22,708 nt of DNA, from positions 1 to 22,708 of the forward strand of contig JANXTQ010000207.1 in assembly GCA_025352305.1 (NCBI GenBank). Reading direction: 5' to 3'. A program made the position numbers and the translations under genes. The number at the start of each line of letters is the position of its first letter. The first letter of the stretch is position 1. This document shows, piece after piece, positions 15,289 to 22,403 of this stretch. This DNA comes from Actinomycetes bacterium (GTDB lineage: Bacteria > Actinomycetota > Acidimicrobiia > Acidimicrobiales > RAAP-2). The notes under the pieces were generated by a model. That model had not been told where the DNA came from and did not search any database. It worked only from the letters and a program-made list of their open reading frames with translations.

Positions 15289-15294
15289 TAATGT
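15289..15294 (+). promoter_or_regulatory. Putative -10 hexamer TAATGT for thiE (leaderless start)
   Basis: TAATGT is followed by seven bases and then GTG 15302. This spacing supports the later start codon for thiE and a leaderless mRNA. The 68-bp spacer 15234-15301 serves both thiE and the divergent Rrf2 gene, an obvious place for autoregulation. Confidence 0.45.
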
Positions 15295-15301
15295 GGGCGC
15301 G

Positions 15302-15925
15302 GTGTTCGACCTCTCCACTCGCCGTTTGTACCTCTGCACCGCGCTGCGCGACGATCTCACGGATTTTGTTCGCTCGGTGGTCAGTGGCGGCGTCGACGTC
15401 GTGCAACTGCGCGACAAGTACGCCGAGCGCCGCGACATTGTGCGAGCGGCGCGAGAACTTCGCGCGCTTTGCCTAGATCTGAACGTTCCCTTCATCATCA
15501 ATGACGATCCCGATCTCGCCGTTGACGTCGAGGCTGACGGCGTACACGTCGGACAAGATGATGTCTCGGTGAGTGAATGCCGAGCACTCCTCGGCGATGA
15601 CGCCATTGTGGGTCTGTCGACGCATTCGCCCGCGGACTTAGCCGGCGCAGTTGTCCAGCGTGTTAGCTACCTCAGTGCGGGACCGGTGTGCGCTACTCCC
15701 ACCAAGCCGGGCCGAGCGGGAACGGGCATTGAGTACGTGAGTGCGGCGAGTGCGGCGAGTGCGTGGCCCGTGTTCGTCACCGGAGGCGTCACACCACACA
15801 CCATTGGCGAACTCGCGGCTCACGGAGTTAGTCATTTCGTGGTGGTTCGCTACCTCAGCGAATCGGCGAAACCCGCCACGGCGGCGCGAGAGTTGCGCGA
15901 AGCGATTGAACTCGCCGGCCTTTAG
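15302..15925 (+). CDS. thiE: Thiamine-phosphate synthase
   Basis: 207 residues, a TIM-barrel of normal ThiE length. Visible motifs: RLYLCTA at the start, VVQLRDKYAERR (family QLR-K), FIINDDPDLAVDVEADGVHVGQDD for diphosphate/Mg binding, THSPADLAGAVVQRVSYLSAGPVCATPTKPG for the phosphate loop, and FVTGGVTPHTIGELAAHG. It joins the thiazole phosphate and hydroxymethylpyrimidine diphosphate to thiamine phosphate in the cytosol. No other thiamine genes are near. GTG 15302 is chosen over GTG 15293 because the latter lies within the TAATGT hexamer. A 9-bp unit GAGTGCGGC repeats about 2.7 times at 15739-15762 inside the gene (encoding a Ser-Ala-Ala run). The stop overlaps the convergent hydrolase-like gene by 4 bp. 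Confidence 0.9.
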   Translation: MFDLSTRRLYLCTALRDDLTDFVRSVVSGGVDVVQLRDKYAERRDIVRAARELRALCLDLNVPFIINDDPDLAVDVEADGVHVGQDDVSVSECRALLGDDAIVGLSTHSPADLAGAVVQRVSYLSAGPVCATPTKPGRAGTGIEYVSAASAASAWPVFVTGGVTPHTIGELAAHGVSHFVVVRYLSESAKPATAARELREAIELAGL

Positions 15926-16668
15926 CGGTGACGGTCGAGCCAACCCAAAAGGGTGGCAACCATGCGCGGATCGGCGCGCAGCCAGTGACCGGCGCCTTGA
16001 ATGACGCGCAGTTCGGCGCGACCGTCCGCGGCAGCGAGGAGGGCACGAGCTTCGCTGACGGGAACGTCACGATCGTCGGATCCGTGTCCAATCAGAAAGC
16101 GTCGCGGTGGAATGACCTTCGCCGCGCCGAGCGGATCGAGGGTCAACAGATCATCGACCAGTGCGTGAGCGTCCAGCAGAGGGATCGAAGGGTCGACCAC
16201 ACCGGCGGACATCACGATCTGGTGCAATTCGTCTGGATCACCGCACCACCGCGCTAGATCCGACGGCGCCGCAAACGTGGCGACGCCACGAACGCGCTCG
16301 TCGTTAGCCGCAGTATCGAGAGCCAGGGCTCCCCCGAGGCCGAAGGCCGCGAGTGAGATGCGCCGATTTCCGTCATCGAATCGGTCAATGATCGCTGAGA
16401 GGTCGCTGCGCCACTGGTGAGCGGAAAATGTTCCAGTGCTACTGCCGACTCCCGACAAGGTTCCCGACGTCACTAGCCAACCCGACTCGTTGGCGAGGTG
16501 CTCGGCGAGCTCCGGCAACAGCCCCGCCGCTTGGCGTCCTATGCCGTGCGCTCGCGGTAAACCGTGAACAAGAATTAGAACGTGATCGAGTACCGGTCGC
16601 GTCGCGGTGGTTGCAATACGCAGTTCGAGCTTCGACGGACCGCTATCGAGTTGCTCGTGCGCCAGCAC
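15922..16668 (-). CDS. Alpha/beta-hydrolase-fold protein without nucleophilic serine
   Basis: 248 residues. The fold is recognisable: LILVHGLPR (oxyanion-side HG, 35-36), a cap-like middle, FLIGHGSDDRDVP with the acid at about Asp199, and IQGAGHWLR with His228. The nucleophile elbow, usually G-x-S-x-G, reads AFGLGG with Gly110 at the serine position (codon GGC, checked in the DNA). Standard Ser-His-Asp hydrolysis is therefore not expected; the protein may bind a ligand, act as a lyase-like or accessory protein, or be degenerate. GTG 16668 begins six bases after the stop of the acyl-CoA dehydrogenase gene, so the two form an operon and the ligand may be an acyl compound. The frame is intact and typical of the genome, so it is not an evident pseudogene. 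Confidence 0.75.
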   Translation of the reverse strand: MLAHEQLDSGPSKLELRIATTATRPVLDHVLILVHGLPRAHGIGRQAAGLLPELAEHLANESGWLVTSGTLSGVGSSTGTFSAHQWRSDLSAIIDRFDDGNRRISLAAFGLGGALALDTAANDERVRGVATFAAPSDLARWCGDPDELHQIVMSAGVVDPSIPLLDAHALVDDLLTLDPLGAAKVIPPRRFLIGHGSDDRDVPVSEARALLAAADGRAELRVIQGAGHWLRADPRMVATLLGWLDRHR

Positions 16669-16674
16669 GCTGAA

Positions 16675-17790
16675 CTAAATGCCGAGGCGCTGCGCGAGAA
16701 GTTCGCGGTGATATGCGGGGTCTCCCAGCAACAGCTCAGAACTCTTGGCACGCTTGAAGTACAGGTGCGCGTGGTGCTCCCACGTGAAGCCGATTCCACC
16801 GTGGATTTGAATATTCTCCGCGGCGCAGTGAAAGTACGCCTCGGAGCAAAACGACTTAGCCAGTGACGACGCAATGGCTAACTCATCGTTGTCCTCTTGG
16901 GCGGCCCACGCGGCGTAGTACGCCGCTGACTTCGCGGATTCGACGTCGAGCAACATGTCGGCGCATTTGTGCTTGATGGCCTGGAACGATCCAATGGGTC
17001 GACCGAACTGAACACGATTCTTGGCGTACTCCACGGCGTTATTAAGCACGCGCTGTGCTCCACCCACCTGCTCGGCGGCCAGTGCAGCGCACGCCACCTG
17101 GACAGTGCGCTCGAGGCCCGCCTTTGCGCCACCCGAGCTACCCACCAAAACGGCGGGAGTATCTGCGAACTCGAGTCGGCTCTGCTTGCGCGTTTGATCC
17201 ATGGTCGGCAGATTGGTTCGCGTGAGTCCGCTCGCGGAACCCTCGACGGCGAAGAGTGACAGTCCGTCGCTGGTCGAAGCGCTAACCAAAATCAGAGACG
17301 CGGTGTTTCCGTCAATGACGAAGTTCTTGACACCACTGAGCGTGTAGGAGTCTCCCGACTTGGTCGCCGTGACGCCACAGTCGTCGAGGTCCGGCGATCC
17401 GGCGTCGTTGGTGAGTGCCAAGGTCGCAATTGTCTCGCCCGAAGCGAGACCGGGCAAATAGGTCTTTTTGGCGGCGTCGTCACCACAGTTGAGCAGGGCG
17501 TTCGACGCGAGGGCCACCGTGGAAAAGTACGGAGCACACAGCAGTGCAGCACCCATCTCTTCAAACACCACGTACAACTCGACGGGACCGTAGCCCTGAC
17601 CGCCGAACTCTTCGGGAATGCCGAGACCTTGCAGGGCGAGCTCATCGGCCATTTGGCTCCACACCGCGGGGTCGTATCCCTCGGGGGTGCCCATGAGGCG
17701 GCGCACTTCGGTCTCGGGCGACTTGTCGTCCAAGAATCGCTTCACCATCTTGCGCAGTTCGTCTTGTTCTTCGCTGAATCCAAAGTTCAT
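16675..17790 (-). CDS. Acyl-CoA dehydrogenase (FadE-like)
   Basis: 371 residues. The N-terminal helical domain (MNFGFSEEQDELRKMVKRFL), the central beta domain (LALTNDAGSPDL, YTLSGVKNFVIDG) and the C-terminal helices (RVQFGRPIGSFQAIKHKCADM, then IQIHGGIGFTWEHHAHLYFKRA) are all present. It is a flavoprotein introducing a trans-2 double bond into an acyl-CoA. The GGIGFTWEHHAHLY ending is typical of the actinobacterial FadE group, several of which are heteromeric enzymes for sterol side chains or branched acyl-CoAs. No partner FadE follows here, so the substrate is open. ATG 17790 has a GAGGG stretch about eight bases upstream. The gene leads a two-gene unit with the hydrolase-like protein and is divergent from the metallo-hydrolase. 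Confidence 0.9.
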   Translation of the reverse strand: MNFGFSEEQDELRKMVKRFLDDKSPETEVRRLMGTPEGYDPAVWSQMADELALQGLGIPEEFGGQGYGPVELYVVFEEMGAALLCAPYFSTVALASNALLNCGDDAAKKTYLPGLASGETIATLALTNDAGSPDLDDCGVTATKSGDSYTLSGVKNFVIDGNTASLILVSASTSDGLSLFAVEGSASGLTRTNLPTMDQTRKQSRLEFADTPAVLVGSSGGAKAGLERTVQVACAALAAEQVGGAQRVLNNAVEYAKNRVQFGRPIGSFQAIKHKCADMLLDVESAKSAAYYAAWAAQEDNDELAIASSLAKSFCSEAYFHCAAENIQIHGGIGFTWEHHAHLYFKRAKSSELLLGDPAYHRELLAQRLGI

Positions 17791-17904
17791 GTCTGGTTCC
17801 CTCTTTCAGCCACGGATCCCCCGCGGGGCACAATCGAAGCCTCCGTGAGATTAGCCAATTTACGCCCGGGACAAAATCGACTCGCCGAGTGGCAGGCTAG
17901 GAGC
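17791..17904. promoter_or_regulatory. Divergent promoter region between acyl-CoA dehydrogenase and MBL-fold genes
   Basis: The 114-bp spacer has a perfect 10-bp palindrome CCCCGCGGGG at 17819-17828, about 30 bp from the dehydrogenase start. On the minus strand TAATCT and TAAATT are candidate -10 hexamers, both located before that palindrome in the direction of transcription. On the plus strand CAGGCT lies six bases before GTG 17905. Fatty-acid genes are often controlled by TetR-type repressors, but no regulator gene is adjacent. Confidence 0.35.
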
Positions 17905-18531
17905 GTGAACAACAACGACAACGTCGAACTGGTGTGGTCCAATGCCAACTGCGAGGTCCACCGCTTCGTCGTGGGACCGGTGCAAAACAATGTCTACGTG
18001 GTTCGCTGCACCCACAGCGGCACCGCGGTACTGATCGACGCGGCCAACGAGCACGAGCGACTACTGCGAGTGGCTCAGTCCCTCGGGGTCGACTTCGTTG
18101 TAGAAACCCACGGCCACTGGGATCACATTGGAGCCGTGGAACAGGTGCGTGAGGCCGGCATGTCCGTATGGGTTCGCAAAGAGGACGCGGCAATGTTGCC
18201 AAGTTACGACCAGTTATTGGAGGATGACACGGTCCTCGAGGTGGGTTCGCTGCGGCTTCGAACTCTGCACACTCCGGGCCACACGCCCGGTTCCATCAGC
18301 TTTGCATTGGAGTCGACTCCCCTGCTCTTTACCGGCGACACGCTGTTTCCCGGGGGGCCCGGAAACGCCACTTTTGAGGGTGGCGACTTTGCGACCATCA
18401 TTCGTTCCATCGACGAACGGATATTTTCTCCCTTCGCTCCCGAAACCATTATTTGGCCCGGCCACGGCGCTTCGAGCACGCTCGGGAGCGAACGTCCGCA
18501 CCTCGAAGAGTGGATTGAACGGGGCTGGTAG
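17905..18531 (+). CDS. Metallo-beta-lactamase-fold hydrolase (glyoxalase II-like)
   Basis: 208 residues. It has the metal-binding signature THGHWDHIG (His69, His71, Asp73, His74), HTPGHTPGS with the next His ligand, FTGDTLFPGGPG with the bridging Asp, and a final WPGHG. The compact form without a long C-terminal domain resembles small glyoxalase-II-like thioesterases and related bacterial enzymes of unknown substrate. A persulfide dioxygenase role would suit the neighbouring suf genes but is only a guess. GTG 17905 is chosen because the homologous part starts within a few residues; AGGAG lies only one base before it, too close for normal ribosome binding. The gene ends 38 bp before sufC, which seems to have its own promoter. 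Confidence 0.85.
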   Translation: MNNNDNVELVWSNANCEVHRFVVGPVQNNVYVVRCTHSGTAVLIDAANEHERLLRVAQSLGVDFVVETHGHWDHIGAVEQVREAGMSVWVRKEDAAMLPSYDQLLEDDTVLEVGSLRLRTLHTPGHTPGSISFALESTPLLFTGDTLFPGGPGNATFEGGDFATIIRSIDERIFSPFAPETIIWPGHGASSTLGSERPHLEEWIERGW

Positions 18532-18557
18532 GCGGTAGTTAATTTCTCCTATCCCGA

Positions 18558-18563
18558 TAGTGT
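18558..18563 (+). promoter_or_regulatory. Putative -10 hexamer TAGTGT for sufC-sufS-sufU
   Basis: TAGTGT, then CTAATC, then ATG 18570: a six-base spacing with no Shine-Dalgarno, as expected for a leaderless mRNA. No clear -35 hexamer at 16-18 bases. Confidence 0.5.
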
Positions 18564-18569
18564 CTAATC

Positions 18570-19328
18570 ATGTCCGCTCCGCTGCTTGAACTGCGAAATC
18601 TTCACGTCACCGCCGATGAAAACGCCATATTGAACGGCGTGGACCTCACGGTGCGCGACGGCGAAGTCCACGCTCTGATGGGTCCCAATGGAGCGGGAAA
18701 GTCCACCTTGGCCAACGTCATCATGGGTCATCCGGGCTACGTCATTACCCAGGGCCAGGTGTTGCTTCGCGGCGAGGATCTCGCCACCTGGACCCCCGAC
18801 GCTCGAGCTCGCGCCGGTATTTTCCTCGCTTTTCAGTACCCCGAGTCCATTAGCGGGGTATCGGTGATCCAGTTTTTGCGCCAAGCCGTCGCGGCGCGAC
18901 GACAACTCGATGAACTGAGCGTTCTCGAAGTGAGAATGGACCTGATGGAGTGGATGCAGCGCCTCGGTATGGACCCGGCGTTCGCGGAACGACACCTCAA
19001 TGACGGCTTCAGTGGAGGCGAGCGCAAGCGCAACGAAATTTTGCAGATGGCGCTGCTCGACCCCGTAATTGCTCTCCTGGATGAAACCGACTCCGGCCTC
19101 GACATCGATGCTCTGCGCGTCGTGGCCCAAGGCGTACGTACCGTTCGCGAACGACTTCCGTCGATGGGCGTTCTCATTGTCACGCACTACGTCAAACTGC
19201 TCGAAGAGTTACGCCCCGACCAGGTCCACATCCTCGTTGACGGTCGAATTGTGCATTCGGGTGGTCCCGAGCTGGCCCAACAGATAGAGGCGGACGGGTA
19301 CGAATCTTGGCGAGTGGGCGTGGCGTGA
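18570..19328 (+). CDS. sufC: Fe-S cluster assembly ATPase SufC
   Basis: 252 residues, full-length SufC. An ABC ATPase with Walker A GPNGAGKST (38-46), Q-loop FQYPESISG, signature FSGGERKRNEIL, Walker B LLDETDSGLD (Asp171-Glu172) and the H-loop THY. The FQYPxxIxGV and GFSGGExKRxEI blocks are specific to SufC within the ABC family. It normally drives the SufBCD scaffold on which Fe-S clusters are built. No sufB or sufD is next to it; instead sufS follows with a GTGA overlap. A second SufC-type gene lies at the right edge on the other strand, so the two may serve different complexes. Confidence 0.95.
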   Translation: MSAPLLELRNLHVTADENAILNGVDLTVRDGEVHALMGPNGAGKSTLANVIMGHPGYVITQGQVLLRGEDLATWTPDARARAGIFLAFQYPESISGVSVIQFLRQAVAARRQLDELSVLEVRMDLMEWMQRLGMDPAFAERHLNDGFSGGERKRNEILQMALLDPVIALLDETDSGLDIDALRVVAQGVRTVRERLPSMGVLIVTHYVKLLEELRPDQVHILVDGRIVHSGGPELAQQIEADGYESWRVGVA

Positions 19329-20560
19329 CCAGTTTTGACGCCCGCCGAGTGCGTGCGGACGTACCGCTGCTTCGTCGAAAGATCAATGGTCGCCCCATTA
19401 CCTACCTCGACTCGGGTTCGTCGGCCCTGACGCCACGCTCGGTGATTGAAGCAATGAGTCGCTACTACGAACTGCGCCACGCCAACGTTCACCGCGGGGT
19501 ATACGTCACCGCCGAAGAGGCCACCGCCACGTACGAAGGCGCTCGAGAAGCGGTGGGTCGATTTATCAATGCGCCGCACCCGAACGACGAGATTGTCTTT
19601 ACCAAGAACACCACGGAGGCTTTTAATCTGCTGGCGCGTTCGTGGGGCGCTAAAAATCTGACCAAGAGTGACGCCGTCGTGTTGAGCGTCATGGAACACC
19701 ACGCGAACATCGTTCCGTGGTTTCAACTGCGCGATGAGATCGGCTTCGAGATTCGATTCCTCGACGTCACGGACGATTTTCGACTCGATCTGTCGAACAT
19801 CGATGAGGCGCTGCGCGGAGCGAAACTGCTCTCGCTCAGCTCAATGAGCAACGTCCTCGGCACTATCAATCCCATCAAGGAGTTGGCCGCCAAGGCGCAT
19901 CAAGCCGGCGCTCTCGTGGCGGTCGACGCGGCGCAGTCCGTAGCGCACACGCCGAGTGACGTCACTGATCTCGACGTCGATTTTTTCTGCTTCAGCGCTC
20001 ACAAGATGCTTGGACCAACGGGCATCGGCGTCCTGTACGCGCGGCGCGAACTGTTGGCCGACATGCCGCCCTTTCTCGGCGGTGGCGGAATGATCGCTGA
20101 CGTTTCAACGAGGGGCTTCACCCCCGCTAAGGGAGTTGCGCGATTCGAGGCGGGTACACCTCCGATTGCCGAAGCGGCGGGACTGACCGCTGCGGTGCGC
20201 TACCTCGAACAGTTGGGTATGGCCAACGTTGAAAATCACGAGCGAGAACTCACCGCAGATGCACTACAGCGGATCGAGAGCCATTTTGGCGATCAGATTC
20301 GCGTCATTGGTCCCCACAACGTTGACCGTCGAGGCGGAGTGATCAGTCTCGACGTCGAGGGAGTTCATCCTCACGACGTGGCTCAAGTTCTCGACCAGTT
20401 CGGTGTCTGTGTTCGACCGGGACATCACTGCGCCAAGCCACTGATGAAGCGGTTCAATCTCGCAGCAACCGCCCGCGCTTCATTCGGCCCGTACTCCATG
20501 ACACAAGACACCGATACGTTGCTGGAAGCGCTGCAGCGCGCCGTAGAGTTATTCGGGTAA
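19325..20560 (+). CDS. sufS: Cysteine desulfurase SufS
   Basis: 411 residues from GTG 19325, which overlaps the sufC stop as GTGA. It is a group II cysteine desulfurase: PLP Lys227 in SAHKMLGPTGIG, the catalytic Cys369 in RPGHHCAKP, and the N-terminal ITYLDSGSSALTP and FTKNTTEAFN motifs. It abstracts sulfur from cysteine as an enzyme persulfide and passes it to SufU, encoded five bases downstream. An in-frame start at 19307 exists but would extend it into sufC without similarity; the overlap start is the natural one. Confidence 0.96.
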   Translation: MTSFDARRVRADVPLLRRKINGRPITYLDSGSSALTPRSVIEAMSRYYELRHANVHRGVYVTAEEATATYEGAREAVGRFINAPHPNDEIVFTKNTTEAFNLLARSWGAKNLTKSDAVVLSVMEHHANIVPWFQLRDEIGFEIRFLDVTDDFRLDLSNIDEALRGAKLLSLSSMSNVLGTINPIKELAAKAHQAGALVAVDAAQSVAHTPSDVTDLDVDFFCFSAHKMLGPTGIGVLYARRELLADMPPFLGGGGMIADVSTRGFTPAKGVARFEAGTPPIAEAAGLTAAVRYLEQLGMANVENHERELTADALQRIESHFGDQIRVIGPHNVDRRGGVISLDVEGVHPHDVAQVLDQFGVCVRPGHHCAKPLMKRFNLAATARASFGPYSMTQDTDTLLEALQRAVELFG

Positions 20561-20565
20561 CGACT

Positions 20566-21030
20566 ATGTCAAATCTTGAAGACCTCTACCGCGAAATCAT
20601 TCTCGATCACTACCGTTCACCGCGAAACCGCGGTGAACTGGAGTCGCCTCCCGCGCTACGTGTCGAAGGATTCAATCCCCTCTGCGGTGACGAAATCGTC
20701 GTATACTTGGATGTAACTAACGGCACGCTGAGCAATATCAAAATTGCCGGAACCGGTTGCTCGATATCGCAGTCCTCGGCATCGCTCATGTCCGCGGCGG
20801 TCAAGGGAAAAACTCTCGAGGAAGTTCACAAGATCATCAGCCGATTCAAACAGTTGATGACCATCACCGAGGGAACCCTGGAAGACGGCAGCGAACCCGA
20901 GCCGATTGACCTGGCTTCAATGGGCGAACTCGCGGCGTTGGCCGGAGTTGTCAAGTTTCCCGTACGAATTAAGTGCGCGACTCTCAGCTGGAACACCTTG
21001 GTCCAGGGGCTCGACGAAATTCCCGCCTAA
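20566..21030 (+). CDS. sufU: Zinc-dependent sulfurtransferase SufU
   Basis: 154 residues. The three cysteines and the aspartate that hold zinc in SufU are visible: Cys40 and Asp42 in NPLCGDEI, Cys65 in GTGCSIS, Cys137 in RIKCATLSW. The ~20-residue insertion between the second and third Cys, relative to IscU, marks SufU rather than a scaffold IscU. It takes persulfide sulfur from SufS and hands it to SufB. It is the last gene of the sufC-sufS-sufU operon; its stop is four bases from the end of the convergent LCP gene. Confidence 0.95.
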   Translation: MSNLEDLYREIILDHYRSPRNRGELESPPALRVEGFNPLCGDEIVVYLDVTNGTLSNIKIAGTGCSISQSSASLMSAAVKGKTLEEVHKIISRFKQLMTITEGTLEDGSEPEPIDLASMGELAALAGVVKFPVRIKCATLSWNTLVQGLDEIPA

Positions 21031-21034
21031 GTCT

Positions 21035-22363
21035 CTAGGGAATGCAAGGAACGGGATTGTAAAAGGCGTAACCAGGAGGACGGGTTGTCGTCGTTGTCCC
21101 GGTCGTGTGCTTCTTGTGGTGCTTGTGCTTCGGCGCCTTCGTCGTTGTCGTTGTAGGCACGTCAATGTGCGGCACGACAAGCGGCTGCAGGTTCGCGTCC
21201 GGCGGAGGTTTCGATGCCGTGATCAGCTGGTGGCCAAATACTTTGACTAATAGCTGCTGGGCCTTGGGCTCATCGACCAACAGAACGTCTCCGTAGGGTG
21301 AAATTTGGTGGCCCGGATCGTAGGTCGGCAACGTGTAAGTACGAAGTTGGGTCGAATTGAAGTTTCTAAAGTCGTAGGCGTAGCCGAGCATCTCGTTGTA
21401 TCCAAACCTGTTATCTACTGCAATTCCTTTGGGTATGGCATTAAGCAGAGCGTTCACATTCGTAATTGAAAACTTGGATTTAATGGCAGTGATCAGCGCT
21501 CGTAGAAACGCATCTTGGCGCTGAATGCGACTGATGTCGCTCAGAGGGTCAGAGTTCCAGACGCCATTTTGAAACCACTCGAAGTGTCGACTGCGCACAA
21601 TCGCCAGCGCTCGCCAGTCATTGACCAACTGACAACCGGGATGGCGAATATGAAATCCCGCGTAGGCATCTCGCGCTGGATAGGGAAAGTTCATGTACAC
21701 CCCACCAACGGCTTGAGCAACGTTGATGAGGCCGCCAAAACTGACTTGGACGACGTGACTAATGGGAATTCCGAAGTTTGCTTCGATCGTCCTCACCAAG
21801 AGCGCAGGACCGTTGCCGTAATTCACGTTGATCTTGTTGTAGTTCGTGTAGATGTTTTGATTGGCGAGGAGCGTCACCAATGTGTCTCGAGGTATCGACA
21901 CAATTGTCACCGTGTTTTTGGTGGGATCGATATGCATCACCTTGATCACATCGCTGCGCTGACCGCCCACACTGTTGCCCGCTTTACCCGCGTACTTGCC
22001 GGAGAGTCCATCGCGCGAGTCTGAACCAATTTCCAAAATATTGAAGGGCTTGCCGGACACCACTGGGTACTTGTTGAGTGACGTTCCCGGATCGATCGAG
22101 GCGGCGCTACCCCACTTGAAGTAGCCCTTTAAATAAACACCGCCGGCTCCAATCACCAGGGCCAAAACAATGACGATGGAGATCACTGCGAAAAGTCGAC
22201 CCTTGCGTCGGCCGCGTGGACGATTCTTGCGTGATCTCGCAACACCGTGCTTGAGATCTACTGCGTCGCCAAGTGCTCGAAGTCTGTTCTCGTTAGCGAG
22301 AGAACCACCGTTCGATGGGGCACCATTTCGACCTCGAGGGCCTTGATCGCGACCATCCGACAT
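21035..22363 (-). CDS. LytR-CpsA-Psr (LCP) family cell-wall glycopolymer ligase
   Basis: 442 residues. A long basic cytoplasmic N-terminus (to ~56, with RSRKNRPRGRRKGR) is followed by one transmembrane helix (57-78) and an extracellular LCP domain (~105-300). The domain shows NILEIGSDSRDG, QRSDVIKVMHIDP, VSIPRDTLV, NYNKINVNYG and SRIQRQDAFLRAL, with the Asp/Arg residues that bind the lipid diphosphate. LCP proteins attach glycopolymers such as arabinogalactan or teichoic-type chains to peptidoglycan. The C-terminal ~40 residues are a Thr runs / Lys-His-rich low-complexity tail ending in a Cys-containing PVPCIP; no LytR_C domain is obvious. ATG 22363 is preceded, seven bases upstream, by TAGACT and by no Shine-Dalgarno. 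Confidence 0.93.
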   Translation of the reverse strand: MSDGRDQGPRGRNGAPSNGGSLANENRLRALGDAVDLKHGVARSRKNRPRGRRKGRLFAVISIVIVLALVIGAGGVYLKGYFKWGSAASIDPGTSLNKYPVVSGKPFNILEIGSDSRDGLSGKYAGKAGNSVGGQRSDVIKVMHIDPTKNTVTIVSIPRDTLVTLLANQNIYTNYNKINVNYGNGPALLVRTIEANFGIPISHVVQVSFGGLINVAQAVGGVYMNFPYPARDAYAGFHIRHPGCQLVNDWRALAIVRSRHFEWFQNGVWNSDPLSDISRIQRQDAFLRALITAIKSKFSITNVNALLNAIPKGIAVDNRFGYNEMLGYAYDFRNFNSTQLRTYTLPTYDPGHQISPYGDVLLVDEPKAQQLLVKVFGHQLITASKPPPDANLQPLVVPHIDVPTTTTTKAPKHKHHKKHTTGTTTTTRPPGYAFYNPVPCIP

Positions 22364-22370
22364 GGGTGCG

Positions 22371-22376
22371 AGTCTA
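22371..22376 (-). promoter_or_regulatory. Putative -10 hexamer TAGACT for the LCP gene
   Basis: On the minus strand TAGACT is followed by CGCACCC and then ATG 22363, a seven-base spacing fitting a leaderless transcript. The second SufC gene ends 40 bp before this start on the same strand, so the LCP gene appears to have its own promoter. Confidence 0.45.
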
Positions 22377-22403
22377 TGACGCGTAGGTGCCTAGGTCGGG
22401 ACG

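Noticed and set aside
15293..15301. GTG at 15293 as the thiE start.
   Set aside because: This GTG lies within the TAATGT hexamer; GTG 15302, seven bases after it, gives the normal ThiE N-terminus.
17629..17904. N-terminal extension of the MBL-fold protein from 17629.
   Set aside because: The extension runs antisense through the acyl-CoA dehydrogenase start and has no similarity to the family; homology begins just after GTG 17905.
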